From an uncultured Gammaproteobacteria bacterium (GTDB lineage Bacteria; Pseudomonadota; Gammaproteobacteria; PS1; Pseudothioglobaceae): DNA of 64,000 bases. Under the pieces are notes generated by a model. That model saw nothing but the letters and a program-made list of their open reading frames with translations. It was not told the origin of the DNA and searched no databases. The stretch's first letter is position 1; each line of letters starts with the position of its first letter. A program made the position numbers and the translations under genes. The DNA lies in the NCBI GenBank assembly GCA_902513495.1, contig CABXNH010000002.1:1-64000 (forward strand). The letters run 5' to 3'. Positions 1 to 10,363 of this stretch are shown here, piece by piece.

Positions 1-470
1 TTGAATTTGCAATCAATCGAGGCTTAGATTTAAGATTTATTGAAACAATGCCTATTGGACTGGCCGGTATAGAGGCTGTAGATAGACATTACAGCGAAGA
101 AGATATACTCTCGAGAGTGAGTGCTAGTTATGGTGACAAATTATTGTCCATCAAATCAAAGCAAACTGATGGCCCTGCAAAAGCATTTAAGATTCAGGGA
201 ACGGATACGAGCATTGGAACCATTTCAGCTGTTTCTAATAATTTTTGTAGAAGTTGTAACCGTGTCAGACTAACTGCTCAAGGGGAGTTAATTTTATGTC
301 TTGGCCAAAAAGACTCGGTATCTTTAAGAGACGCACTAAGGTCTGGAATGAGTGACTCTAAAATGAAGCAGTTAATTCTTGATGCAATCACTAAAAAACC
401 TGAAAAGCATTTTTTTGATTCGGTGATTGACAATATTAGTAGTCGACAGATGGTGGAGTTAGGCGGATGA
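1..470 (+). CDS. moaA: GTP 3',8-cyclase MoaA, C-terminal part (5' end outside window)
   Basis: Frame is open from the window start (EFAINRGLDLRFIETMPIG); C-terminal Fe-S motif NFCRSCNRVRLTAQGELILCLGQ is typical of MoaA. Confidence 0.93.
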   Translation, partial: EFAINRGLDLRFIETMPIGLAGIEAVDRHYSEEDILSRVSASYGDKLLSIKSKQTDGPAKAFKIQGTDTSIGTISAVSNNFCRSCNRVRLTAQGELILCLGQKDSVSLRDALRSGMSDSKMKQLILDAITKKPEKHFFDSVIDNISSRQMVELGG

Positions 471-703
471 AAATTCTTTACTTTGCCTCTCTCAAAGAGA
501 ATTTAAAAACATCACAAGATGATATTAACTTTGATTGCCCAGTCACAATCCTATCAATCAAAAAAGAATTAATAGATAGATATGGAGATCAGTATTTTCC
601 TAAAAATATTTTATGTTCAGTGAATCATGAAATGGCCTCTGAAAACACAGTTGTTAAAGAGCAAGATGAAGTCGCTTTCTTTCCACCTGTTACTGGGGGG
701 TAA
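467..703 (+). CDS. moaD: Molybdopterin synthase small subunit MoaD (ThiS-like, C-terminal GG)
   Basis: 78 aa, C-terminus FFPPVTGG; overlaps the moaA end by 4 nt. Confidence 0.9.
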   Translation: MKILYFASLKENLKTSQDDINFDCPVTILSIKKELIDRYGDQYFPKNILCSVNHEMASENTVVKEQDEVAFFPPVTGG

Positions 704-711
704 AATTAATT

Positions 712-1242
712 ATGTCTACACCAAAAATAAAAATTGGCTTTCTAACGATTTCAGATAGAGCTGCGCGAGGCATTTATGAGGATATTAGCGGTCCTGCAAT
801 GCAAAAATGGATTTCAAAAGCAGTTCAAAGCCCCTATGAAGTTGTTTCTAGAGTGATTGAAGATGAACAACCTCAGATTGAGGAAACACTTATTGAAATG
901 AGTGACAAACTAAGCTGTAATTTAATTCTTACCACTGGTGGAACTGGGCCAACAACGCGAGATGTTACTCCAGAAGCTACGGAAGCTGTATGTGAGAGAA
1001 TTTTTGATGGCTTTGCAGAACAAATGAGAGCAGTATCACTTCGAACGGTCCCTACTGCAATTCTTTCACGCCAAATAGCTGGAACTAGAGGAAACAGTTT
1101 AATCATTAATCTTCCAGGAAAGCCGGTAGCCATTGCGGTATGTCTTGGGGCTGTTTTTTTGGCTGTCCCTAAATGCTTGGAGCTTCTGGATGACTCAATA
1201 ATTAAGATCGACAAGTCTTTTGTTTCTCAAGTATTTGAGTAG
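712..1242 (+). CDS. mog: Molybdopterin adenylyltransferase Mog/MoaB family
   Basis: IGFLTISDRAARGIYEDISGP, LILTTGGTGPTTRDVTPEAT, NLPGKPVAI motifs. Confidence 0.9.
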   Translation: MSTPKIKIGFLTISDRAARGIYEDISGPAMQKWISKAVQSPYEVVSRVIEDEQPQIEETLIEMSDKLSCNLILTTGGTGPTTRDVTPEATEAVCERIFDGFAEQMRAVSLRTVPTAILSRQIAGTRGNSLIINLPGKPVAIAVCLGAVFLAVPKCLELLDDSIIKIDKSFVSQVFE

Positions 1243-1257
1243 TCTTACTAATATCTC

Positions 1258-1944
1258 ATGTCTAATGTAAGAGATTCATCACTTGACTTAATGAGAGGTG
1301 TAGCCATCATTATGATGGTTGCTTTTCATTTTATTTATGATCTCAACTCTTTTGGCTTTACCCAGATTCCCTTATTTACGCATTGGTTTGGAATCGCTTG
1401 GCGCTGCCTGATTGTTTTTCTTTTTTTAAGCGCTGTTGGAATAAGCTTAGTCTTTGCTCATAGCAAAGGCATTCAATACAAAAAATTCCTCAAACGACTC
1501 CTATACCTTGGAATAGCTGCCCTACTTGTCTCAATTGGGACCTACATTATGTTTCCTGATGGATGGGTTTATTTTGGTATCCTTCATTTGATTTGGGCTT
1601 CAACTTTAATTGCTTTAGCATTTATAAACCATCCCAAAACCTCACTTTTGATTGCCTTATTAATCCTTATAGGCTTTATATTCGATCAACCTAATCTAGG
1701 ATTTATTTCAAATATTTTCGAATCATATTTGCCGATTGGAAGTGTCGATTACTACCCTTTATTCCCATGGCTGTCCTTTATTTTTATTGGAATATTTCTA
1801 GGCCATAATCCTTATTATCAAAAAGTATTTACTTTTCGGTCAAGCTGGATTGAAATGATGGGACGACATGCACTAATAATTTATCTTACTCACCAGATAG
1901 TCTTATTTGGTCTAGTTGCTGCAGCTTACTACTTGTTAAACTAA
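1258..1944 (+). CDS. DUF1624 / heparan-alpha-glucosaminide N-acetyltransferase-like membrane protein
   Basis: N-terminus SSLDLMRGVAIIMMVAFHFIYDL with multiple hydrophobic segments, characteristic of the DUF1624 acyltransferase-like family. Confidence 0.75.
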   Translation: MSNVRDSSLDLMRGVAIIMMVAFHFIYDLNSFGFTQIPLFTHWFGIAWRCLIVFLFLSAVGISLVFAHSKGIQYKKFLKRLLYLGIAALLVSIGTYIMFPDGWVYFGILHLIWASTLIALAFINHPKTSLLIALLILIGFIFDQPNLGFISNIFESYLPIGSVDYYPLFPWLSFIFIGIFLGHNPYYQKVFTFRSSWIEMMGRHALIIYLTHQIVLFGLVAAAYYLLN

Positions 1945-3247
1945 CAAGCTTAGGTTTTTTCTTTTTAATTTGAATAGATTTGGTCAGCTTTGATGAAGCT
2001 GATACTGGCTTTTGATTTGCATAGTCTTCATGATTTTTTGCTACCAAATCTAAATCATACAAGTAATTCACCATTACACCCCAAGAGTCATCCAAAGCTG
2101 ACTGATTATCGTTAGCCTTAGTATGTATATCGAAAAGATATGCACCATTACCAAGATGAAAATGTGCAACAGAGTTTAATGCATCCCCTTTACTATTCTT
2201 TGCTTGACTTAAGTAATAATAAGTTAACCTGCGTAAAGACGCTATTCCTGGAGAAGAATTTCCAACGCAAGTTTGAACATCTTTGATAATCTGTTCTGGG
2301 ATTCCATTAGTGCCTGATAAGTTTATTTTTTCAGCCCATTTTCTTAGACCTGGAACAGGTGATAGGGTCACAAACTGAGTAATTTGATTATATTCAAGTT
2401 GGATTTCAGACACCACTTGCTTAATTAAGAAACTCCCAAATGAAACCCCCTTTAAAGCCATTTGGCAGTTTGAGATGGAATAAAAAACAGCAGTATTTGC
2501 GCTATGTGGCTCTATAGGATTGACAGATGTATCCAATATTGGCATTATTGAATCAGGCACTTCATTCATTAATGCGACTTCAATAAAGATTAGTGGTTCA
2601 TCTGGAAGTGCGGGATGGAAAAAAGCATACAATCTCCTGTCAGGAGCAGCCACCCTATTTTGAAGGTCCTCCCAATCAGAAATATCATGAACAGCTTCAT
2701 ACTCCATTACCTTTTCAAGGACTTTTGCACTTGTAGACCAATCAATCTTCTCTAATCTCAAAAAGCCTCGATTAAACCATGACTTAAATAAATGCAAAAA
2801 ATCAAAGTCAAGAGACCTTAATTCAGGCAAGTCCTTGATAAAGTTTAATAGTGACTCTCTCATCTTTAATAATGCTGGAGTACCATCTGGTATCTGGTTA
2901 AGCCGCCTAAGAAGCTCTTGACTCTTAGGCTCAATTATCTTGTATAAGTCTCTAAGTTGTGCCTCATCATCAAAATTTAGATCACTAATTGCAGTGTTAA
3001 GTGCAGAACGATCGACACTGAATTGTTCAAGCAATTGAAGGAAAAAAGATTTTTTTTGCTCAGTAGAAAGTCTTTCAAAATCCATGAGAACTATTTTTGC
3101 TAAAGAGAACAGTGTTGATTCACCATTCCTGCTTATCAGTTGGTGACAAAGATTAATAATATTCTCTGGAGTAGGTTTTTTTTTGTTTGATTGACTTCTG
3201 CCAATACGTTGAATAATTGAATTTAAAAAGTTCTTATGTTGCCTCAT
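1886..3247 (-). CDS. Malonyl-CoA decarboxylase
   Basis: HPALPDEPLIFIEVALM, NTAVFYSISNCQMALKGVSFGSFLIKQVV, FVTLSPVPGLRKW motifs of the MCD family. Confidence 0.9.
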   Translation of the reverse strand: MRQHKNFLNSIIQRIGRSQSNKKKPTPENIINLCHQLISRNGESTLFSLAKIVLMDFERLSTEQKKSFFLQLLEQFSVDRSALNTAISDLNFDDEAQLRDLYKIIEPKSQELLRRLNQIPDGTPALLKMRESLLNFIKDLPELRSLDFDFLHLFKSWFNRGFLRLEKIDWSTSAKVLEKVMEYEAVHDISDWEDLQNRVAAPDRRLYAFFHPALPDEPLIFIEVALMNEVPDSIMPILDTSVNPIEPHSANTAVFYSISNCQMALKGVSFGSFLIKQVVSEIQLEYNQITQFVTLSPVPGLRKWAEKINLSGTNGIPEQIIKDVQTCVGNSSPGIASLRRLTYYYLSQAKNSKGDALNSVAHFHLGNGAYLFDIHTKANDNQSALDDSWGVMVNYLYDLDLVAKNHEDYANQKPVSASSKLTKSIQIKKKKPKLVSLTSSKLQQLDQIRLSGE

Positions 3248-3408
3248 CTACAATCCCATTAATTTTGAAAAGATTGTACAGTAGTACTTTGAATTATTCA
3301 ATTGTAAACTGGAGCTAAAAAAGATGAATTACAATACAATTACTATAGGCAGCTCTAGACTGGACCAATTCTTAGCTTTAATTACTTAAATTTGAAGGGC
3401 TAATTTAT

Positions 3409-5661
3409 TTATTTTGTAAGAGATAAGAACAATTGTGGCAATTCTTTTGGTAAAGATTCAATTCTATCAATTACCGAGTAATTAGAACCGAATACATCAG
3501 AAATATAGTCATCAGCTTTATTATCCAAACTAATGCAATAGGGGTACATACCTTTTTTTCGACATTCTTGAATTGCTTTATGTGTATCTTTGATTAACAT
3601 ATTTGGGTCCTTTATATCAATATCAAATGGTTCACCATCTGTCAAAATTAACATTAATTTTTTATCGCTTTTTTGTAAATCAAGGTAATGTGCTCCATGA
3701 CGAATTGCTGCACCCATTCGTGTGGAATATTCAGCCTTTAAATTCGCCAGCCTCGCCTTAACAGAATCATCCCAATGTTCTGAATAGCTCTTTATGTGGT
3801 AATACATAACTTGGTCACGAGTATTTGAATTAAAACCAGCAATTGCAAAATTATCGCCCAATTGCTCGACTGACCATGCCAGCAAAGACACAGCCTCTTG
3901 TGAAAGTTCAAGAATTGTCTGATTTGTAGCCTCCACAATATCATTCAGAGATTCTGATAAGTCCAACAAAAGAAGCACTGAAACACTTCGAGAATCATGC
4001 TCAAAGTCATTATTAATTCTACTATCAGGTTGAGACCGATTCTTAAGTTCAATAACACTTCGAAGGGCAATGTCTAAATCAAGCTCAGAGCCATCTTCCT
4101 GAAACCGAAGTCGTTTTTTATTTTGTGGTTTCAATAGATCCAAAACTCGCTTTAATTGCTTCACTATGTCGCCATTTTTCTCTAGCAGTTGATCAATAAA
4201 AATAGAATCAGAGTTTGAATACAGTCTCTCATAGACAGATGTCCAATCAGGCTTGTAGGATTCGTACTTATAATCCCATTCGTCATAATAATGAGGTGGA
4301 ATAACTGCTTCACGTTTTTGCTCTTCCTTGTCTTCTTTATTTTTAAATTTATTTGGAAAAATATCATCTCCTTCATCATCTTTCTCAATAAAAATCCACA
4401 TAATTCTATTATCATCTCGATAACTAATTTCAGTATCTGTAAAAAATACATCTGGAAGTGAATCAGATACATTTCGAGTGTTAGCTAAAAAATCTAACCC
4501 CAAAGATAAACTATCTTCAGTAGTTGATTTTCCAGCACTCATCAGAGCATTAAATTTATCTACAAATTTTATTATTTCCAAGTTTTTATATTTATGATTT
4601 TCATCTATCAGCGCACGACTCAACATTGCAGCGCGATGTCGAATACAAGACTGAGTTTCCTGAACACAATCATCTTCTCCAATCTCTGGAATTAATTCTT
4701 TCCATATCGATTTAAAGCCGGGATACTTTTGAGAGCATAAATACTCAACTCGTGCATCCTCAAAAACTTCGACAAATAATCTTTGATGAGGACTCAGATT
4801 ATCTGCAAAAATTGCAGTTGTAAATTGATTATGTGCCATCAAGTGAGCTACTAAAGCAAAATACCGATTTGTACCGTCAATTTTTTTTGTTTCGGGATAA
4901 ATATCAGGCAACCTAATGATTTCATCTTCCAAATATGGATGAAAATGCTCGAGTTTTTCAAAGTCAGGAGAATATGGTGCATACATGAACTCAGTCCCCC
5001 ACAATTCGAGCTGGAATAAATTAATTTGTCTCTCAATATCTACGAACAAAACTCCCTTTCTCTGTCTTTGGAATACTGCACGTGAGTCCGATGTTAATAG
5101 TGAAAAAAAAGCTTCTTGCTGCTCAGGATGGCTTTTATAATATCTTAATCCATAATTAATCCACTCATATATTCCTTCATAATCAAGATGTGAAAGTATT
5201 AACCCAAGTTTAGATAAAAAAGCTCTAAATGATGGAGAACTATGAGTTACATGAATTCCGTGAACGGAATAGGTAGTTTTTTTTAGTTGGTATTCAATCA
5301 GCTTTAAAAACTCTTCAAGCTCATCTTCTTTTACATAATTAATAACTTCTATCAAACTAAATAGAAAATCAACCAATAACTCTTTATTTGGACTCCTAGT
5401 AATAGTTTTATAGGAAAAGTCAGTGATTTTCTGAATTGAATTCTTTCCAAAATATGAGCCTATCCAATGCATAACATTGGAAAAGGCAATTGAAATACTA
5501 TCACCTTGTCCAATCTTAGAAAAAAATTCAATTCCATCATAATATTCATCTAAAGACTCTTCAGACAGTATTGAACGTGCAGAGCTTATATGTTTGGAAA
5601 ATTCTTCATGAACTGAGTCAAATGCACATCTTAATTCACGCTCATAAATGGGCTCATTCAT
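3409..5661 (-). CDS. cbbO: CbbO/NorD-like VWA-domain RuBisCO activase subunit
   Basis: C-terminal VWA domain with MIDAS-like DLSES; adjacent to cbbQ and cbbM on the same strand. Confidence 0.88.
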   Translation of the reverse strand: MNEPIYERELRCAFDSVHEEFSKHISSARSILSEESLDEYYDGIEFFSKIGQGDSISIAFSNVMHWIGSYFGKNSIQKITDFSYKTITRSPNKELLVDFLFSLIEVINYVKEDELEEFLKLIEYQLKKTTYSVHGIHVTHSSPSFRAFLSKLGLILSHLDYEGIYEWINYGLRYYKSHPEQQEAFFSLLTSDSRAVFQRQRKGVLFVDIERQINLFQLELWGTEFMYAPYSPDFEKLEHFHPYLEDEIIRLPDIYPETKKIDGTNRYFALVAHLMAHNQFTTAIFADNLSPHQRLFVEVFEDARVEYLCSQKYPGFKSIWKELIPEIGEDDCVQETQSCIRHRAAMLSRALIDENHKYKNLEIIKFVDKFNALMSAGKSTTEDSLSLGLDFLANTRNVSDSLPDVFFTDTEISYRDDNRIMWIFIEKDDEGDDIFPNKFKNKEDKEEQKREAVIPPHYYDEWDYKYESYKPDWTSVYERLYSNSDSIFIDQLLEKNGDIVKQLKRVLDLLKPQNKKRLRFQEDGSELDLDIALRSVIELKNRSQPDSRINNDFEHDSRSVSVLLLLDLSESLNDIVEATNQTILELSQEAVSLLAWSVEQLGDNFAIAGFNSNTRDQVMYYHIKSYSEHWDDSVKARLANLKAEYSTRMGAAIRHGAHYLDLQKSDKKLMLILTDGEPFDIDIKDPNMLIKDTHKAIQECRKKGMYPYCISLDNKADDYISDVFGSNYSVIDRIESLPKELPQLFLSLTK

Positions 5662-5678
5662 AACAGTTTATGCTGTAC

Positions 5679-6500
5679 TTATCCAAAAATCGCTTCAATT
5701 GAAGCGTTCATAGCATCTCTTACTTCGCTATCATCTGTTATTGGCTTTATTAAAGCTATTTGACAAGCGTCTTTAATATCAACTCCACTATTTATAAGAA
5801 TACCAGCATAATTGAGAAGTCTAGTCGAAGCACCTTCATCAAGGCCATGCCCTACAAGTTTACGTGTAGTGTTTGCAAATTGAACTAGCTTTTCAGCTAT
5901 TTTAGAATCTACCCCAGATTCTTTACTTACAATGATTGTCTCAATCTCAGGATTTGCAAAATCAAAATCAAAGGCAATAAAGCGCTGCTTGGTTGATTGT
6001 TTAAGGTCTTTCATTAGTGATTGATAGCCAGGATTATAAGAAATAACTAGCTGGAAGTCTTTATGAGCTTTTAATAGCTCACCTTTTTTATCAATCATTA
6101 ATTCGCGACGATGGTCAGTCAATGAATGAATTACAACCATCGTATCTTGTCGAGCCTCCACAATTTCATCAAGGTAACAAATTGCCCCATAACGAGCAGC
6201 AATAGTTAATGGTCCATCAACCCATCTTGTTCCATCAGAATCAAGCAAGAATCGACCAATTAAATCTGAAGCAGTTATATCTTCATTGCAAGATACCGTA
6301 ATTATGGGCTTATTTAGATTAAAAGCCATATGCTCAATAAACCTTGATTTACCGCACCCAGTTGGTCCTTTTATCATGACTGGTAAGCGTGAACTATATG
6401 CAGCCTTATAAAGCTCAACTTCATTAAACTGCTCTGCATAATAAGGATTCTTGGCAACCTTAAACTGATCTATTTCAGACTTAGCCATAATATTCTCCAA
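5679..6500 (-). CDS. cbbQ: CbbQ, MoxR-type AAA+ ATPase (RuBisCO activase)
   Basis: Walker A IKGPTGCGKSRF, Walker B CYLDEIVEA; between cbbO and cbbM. An internal ATG (MAKSEIDQF) is an alternative start. Confidence 0.92.
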   Translation of the reverse strand: MENIMAKSEIDQFKVAKNPYYAEQFNEVELYKAAYSSRLPVMIKGPTGCGKSRFIEHMAFNLNKPIITVSCNEDITASDLIGRFLLDSDGTRWVDGPLTIAARYGAICYLDEIVEARQDTMVVIHSLTDHRRELMIDKKGELLKAHKDFQLVISYNPGYQSLMKDLKQSTKQRFIAFDFDFANPEIETIIVSKESGVDSKIAEKLVQFANTTRKLVGHGLDEGASTRLLNYAGILINSGVDIKDACQIALIKPITDDSEVRDAMNASIEAIFG

Positions 6501-6719
6501 AAAATCTATTATATAAATACTTACGTTATTTTAATATTAATGAATACATATTAGTAATCACATTAATCTTGCAATAATAAAAAATAATAAATGCAATATA
6601 AGCAAACTAAAATTAATTGAGAGCAAGCATTATTATCATAATGATAGTCAATTAATAATCTTAACAAGCTAGTTATACAAGTATTACTGTATCGTAATTA
6701 TTGATAGCTAAGAAGTTAT

Positions 6720-8099
6720 TTACTTATGAACACCTAGCTTATCTCTCCATCCAGGATATAGATTATCTGCATCGCCGGGGAACGACTCAAATGCTCTTGC
6801 AAATTCTTTGTGATCTTTTGCAAACTCAATTGGATCCGAACCAGACTTCCAGCATTCATAAGCTTGACGAAGTGAAGTTGCACCTGCTGCAGGAGAATCA
6901 ATATGGCCATATGAGCCACCGCCAGATGTATTAATTACATTTCCATGACCTAAATTTTCAAAAAAACCTGGAAGACGAAGAGCGTTCATACCTCCAGAAA
7001 TTATTGGAGTGGTTGGTTTCATACCAAACCATTCTTGATGATAGAAAGGACCATCAGCGCTATCACGCTCAATCATATATGCAATGTTTCTATCATCCGC
7101 ACCACCTTCCATTTTTCCATATCCCATAGTACCAACATGAATTCCAGAAGCGCCCATCAAACGGGACAGTTTTGCAAGCACAAATGCTGTATAACCCCTA
7201 ACAGAAGATGGTGAAGTGACTGCACCATGACCTGCTCTGTGGTAATGAAGATACTGATCTGGATAGTTACGTCTTGCTGAGGTAACCATACCAGGCCCTC
7301 CAACATAGCCATCCACTAGAAAAGCAACATGATGAGCATTTTCAGCAAATGTTTCAAGAATATAGTCCGCTCTAGCACACATTTCATGGTGATCATCTGC
7401 AGTGATATTAGCTGAGAATATTTTTGCCTCTCCCGTCTCATCTTGTGCACGTCTCATTGCATCAGCAACTAAAGGTGTAACATCTTTAATTCTTGCATAC
7501 ACTTGATTTCCTTGTGGCTCATCATTTTTAATGAAATCTCCTCCCAACCAAAACTGGTATGCTGCTTTTGCAAATGGTTCAGGTCGAAGTCCTAATTTAG
7601 GTTTAATGATGGTTCCTGCAATGTAGCCTCCTTCTGTTCTAGAACGGCCCAACAGATTCCATAAATCCGTAATATCTTTTGAAGGTCCATCAAAAATATC
7701 AAGCATTGATTTTGGAACCCAAAAATCTTGCATCTGAGCACATTTAACATCGCCCATACCCTGGTTATTTCCAATAGCAAGAGTCAGAAATGAAACAACC
7801 ATTGCACGACCGTCAATTATGTTTCGATCAAAAAGATCGATTGGGTAAGCAAGTTTCATGATGCCTTTAGTTTCATCAATTTCGTAAACCATCGCATCTA
7901 AATCTTTAGTAAAGTCATCGGTTGTGGAAACTTCCACATTTGTTCCAGTAGATGATTCGGCAGCAAAATGAGCCGCAGTAGACAAATAACCATAGCCTTC
8001 AGCTGGTGTCATAGTATAGGTAACCAATATATGTTTGCCCTCTGCCATTAATGTGTCTTCGTCTAATGATAAATCAGCATATCTATTTGATTGATCCAT
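6720..8099 (-). CDS. cbbM: Ribulose-1,5-bisphosphate carboxylase/oxygenase, form II
   Basis: [13 protein letters not shown]-terminus, active-site region [20 protein letters not shown] and [22 protein letters not shown]; about 459 aa. Confidence 0.98.
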   Translation of the reverse strand: MDQSNRYADLSLDEDTLMAEGKHILVTYTMTPAEGYGYLSTAAHFAAESSTGTNVEVSTTDDFTKDLDAMVYEIDETKGIMKLAYPIDLFDRNIIDGRAMVVSFLTLAIGNNQGMGDVKCAQMQDFWVPKSMLDIFDGPSKDITDLWNLLGRSRTEGGYIAGTIIKPKLGLRPEPFAKAAYQFWLGGDFIKNDEPQGNQVYARIKDVTPLVADAMRRAQDETGEAKIFSANITADDHHEMCARADYILETFAENAHHVAFLVDGYVGGPGMVTSARRNYPDQYLHYHRAGHGAVTSPSSVRGYTAFVLAKLSRLMGASGIHVGTMGYGKMEGGADDRNIAYMIERDSADGPFYHQEWFGMKPTTPIISGGMNALRLPGFFENLGHGNVINTSGGGSYGHIDSPAAGATSLRQAYECWKSGSDPIEFAKDHKEFARAFESFPGDADNLYPGWRDKLGVHK

Positions 8100-8193
8100 T
8101 CTTTACTCCTAATTAATAAAAATGAAGTTGATTATAATGAAGTATTAAAATAATGTAAAATAATATTTATTTATAAAATCATTAGTTTTTCTT

Positions 8194-9090
8194 ATGATTA
8201 ATTATACTCTTAAACAGCTCTATAGCTTTGAGTCAGTCATCAGACTTGGAGGCTTTACTAGCGCTAGTAAAGAACTCCATATCACTCAGCCCGCTGTTTA
8301 TATGCAAGTTCAGCAACTCCAAGAAAGTATTGGTGCAAAATTATTTGATATTAATGGCAAAAAAATTAGCTCTACTTTTGTGGGCAAAAAGATATATAAA
8401 ACAGCAATTGAGACAATAAATACTCTTGAAAATTCAAAACTTGAAATTGATGAAATTTTAAATCCTGACTCTGGACATCTACAAATAGCTGTTGCAACAA
8501 CTGCTAACTCTTTTATTAGTGCCCTACTTGCAAAATTCAAAAATGATTTTCCGAAGATGACTTTTTACATCGATGTAACCAATAGGCAATCACTCCTTGA
8601 TAATCTTAAAAATAATAATGCTGATCTTGTCATTATGGGTGAACCTCCAAAAGATATACCCTTAACCTCACAAGCATTTATGCAGAATCCATTGATTGCA
8701 ATCGCACACCCTGGTAACGAGTTACTTAATAAAAAAAATATAACAATTAAAGATTTATCACAAGAAATTCTGCTTACCAGAGAGGTCGGCTCAGGAACAA
8801 GAATTACAATTGAAAGGTTTACAGGACTTAATTTTAATTCTGATATTCAGATTAATTCGAATGAAGCAATCGTTGAAGCTGTTCAAGCAGGCTTAGGAAT
8901 TGGATTTGTATCAATGCATTCTGTCAACCTTCAGCTTAAAAATGAAATCATTAGACAACTTGATGTAGAGCCATTTCCTATCCTGAGACAGTGGCATATT
9001 GTTCACAATGCTGAAGTTGATTTATCTCCAATTGCTAGAAGGTTTAAACAGTATGTTATTGACAATACAAAGAACGAAAAATATCTTTAA
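8194..9090 (+). CDS. cbbR: LysR-family regulator, CbbR-like, divergent from cbbM
   Basis: N-terminal HTH YTLKQLYSFESVIRLGGFTSASKELHITQPAVYMQVQQLQE; divergent from cbbM with a 94-nt intergenic region. Confidence 0.88.
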   Translation: MINYTLKQLYSFESVIRLGGFTSASKELHITQPAVYMQVQQLQESIGAKLFDINGKKISSTFVGKKIYKTAIETINTLENSKLEIDEILNPDSGHLQIAVATTANSFISALLAKFKNDFPKMTFYIDVTNRQSLLDNLKNNNADLVIMGEPPKDIPLTSQAFMQNPLIAIAHPGNELLNKKNITIKDLSQEILLTREVGSGTRITIERFTGLNFNSDIQINSNEAIVEAVQAGLGIGFVSMHSVNLQLKNEIIRQLDVEPFPILRQWHIVHNAEVDLSPIARRFKQYVIDNTKNEKYL

Positions 9091-9093
9091 TAT

Positions 9094-10278
9094 TTAACTT
9101 CGGTATTCTGCATTAATCTTAACATAGTCATATGATAGATCAGTTGTCCAAACACTCTCACTCGTATCTGAAGCCCCTAAAATAACTCTTATAACAATTT
9201 CATATTTTTCCATTTCAGCACTGCCTAAAGCCTCAGTGTAATCATTACTCTTTTCTCCAGAACTAATAATCTGAACATCATTAATAAAAATGTCAATATT
9301 ATTAATGGAAATACCATTAACTTTGGCTCGACCTACTGCAGCTAAAATCCTTCCCCAATTAGCATCGCTGGCAAAAAGTGCTGTTTTAACTAGTGGCGAA
9401 TGTGCAACTGTATAGGCAACCTCTAAACAATCTTCAGATGATTCAAGTCCCTCAATTTTAATCTCGACAAACTTTGTTGCTCCCTCTCCATCTTTAACAA
9501 TCATCTGCGCTAACTCTTTTGAAACTAGGTTAAGAGCTTTTTGAAACTCATCCTTGCATTGACTTAGCTGAACGCCAGATTGATTGGTTGCACTCAAAGA
9601 GCAAGCATCATTTGTCGAAGTATCACCATCCACTGTGATTCGATTAAAAGACTGATTAACTGCTACAGTTAAGCATTCTTGAAGTTCCTCTTTTGACGCA
9701 CCAATATCACTAACAATAAAACTGAGCATTGTAGCCATATCAGGCCTTATCATTCCAGAACCTTTTGCAATACCTGAAAGATTAACAGTTTTTCCGCCAA
9801 TATTAATAGAAGTGGAATATGACTTTTCAACTAAGTCAGTAGTTAAAATTCCTCTTGCAACTTTACTCATACCTTCCTTGGAAAGCGAACTAACAAGTAC
9901 ATTGACGTTAGATTTAAAAGCCTCTAAAGGAAGAAATTCACCTATGACGCCTGTTGAAAATGGCAAAACTTGTTCAGGCAAAACTTGAAGTTCACTAGCT
10001 AGATATTCACAAGTTTTATAAGTATCCTCTATACCCTTATGTCCAGTTCCCGCATTCGCATTGCCGCTGTTAATTAATAGCGCTTCAACATTAGAATTTA
10101 AGTGATTTTTTGCAACTATTACTGGAGCAGCACTAAAAATATTTTGCGTAAATACTGCAGCTGTATTAGAGCCTTTAATGAGTGAAATCAATGACAAATC
10201 AAGATTACCATTCATTTTAATTCCTGAAGCAATAGAGGAACATTTAACACCTTTCACTTCAAGTAAACTCAAGCTCAT
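9094..10278 (-). CDS. argJ: Glutamate N-acetyltransferase / amino-acid acetyltransferase ArgJ
   Basis: GIAKGSGMIRPDMATMLSFI self-cleavage region, SGNANAGTG motif, DGDTSTNDA. Confidence 0.96.
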   Translation of the reverse strand: MSLSLLEVKGVKCSSIASGIKMNGNLDLSLISLIKGSNTAAVFTQNIFSAAPVIVAKNHLNSNVEALLINSGNANAGTGHKGIEDTYKTCEYLASELQVLPEQVLPFSTGVIGEFLPLEAFKSNVNVLVSSLSKEGMSKVARGILTTDLVEKSYSTSINIGGKTVNLSGIAKGSGMIRPDMATMLSFIVSDIGASKEELQECLTVAVNQSFNRITVDGDTSTNDACSLSATNQSGVQLSQCKDEFQKALNLVSKELAQMIVKDGEGATKFVEIKIEGLESSEDCLEVAYTVAHSPLVKTALFASDANWGRILAAVGRAKVNGISINNIDIFINDVQIISSGEKSNDYTEALGSAEMEKYEIVIRVILGASDTSESVWTTDLSYDYVKINAEYRS

Positions 10279-10363
10279 AATAGTAATAATAGGAATATAT
10301 TACGAAATATTTTACCTAACTCAACAAATAACTCATCTTATTTAAAGTATTAGGCATCAGATC

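Noticed and set aside
873-1214. Minus-strand 113-aa ORF within mog
   Set aside because: Antisense to a clear Mog coding sequence with no recognisable domain.
3248-3408. MCD-cbbO intergenic region as possible ncRNA
   Set aside because: AT-rich without a convincing stem or terminator; most likely just a promoter for MCD.
4182-4472. Minus-strand 96-aa ORF inside cbbO
   Set aside because: Alternate-frame ORF within the CbbO coding region with no independent signals.
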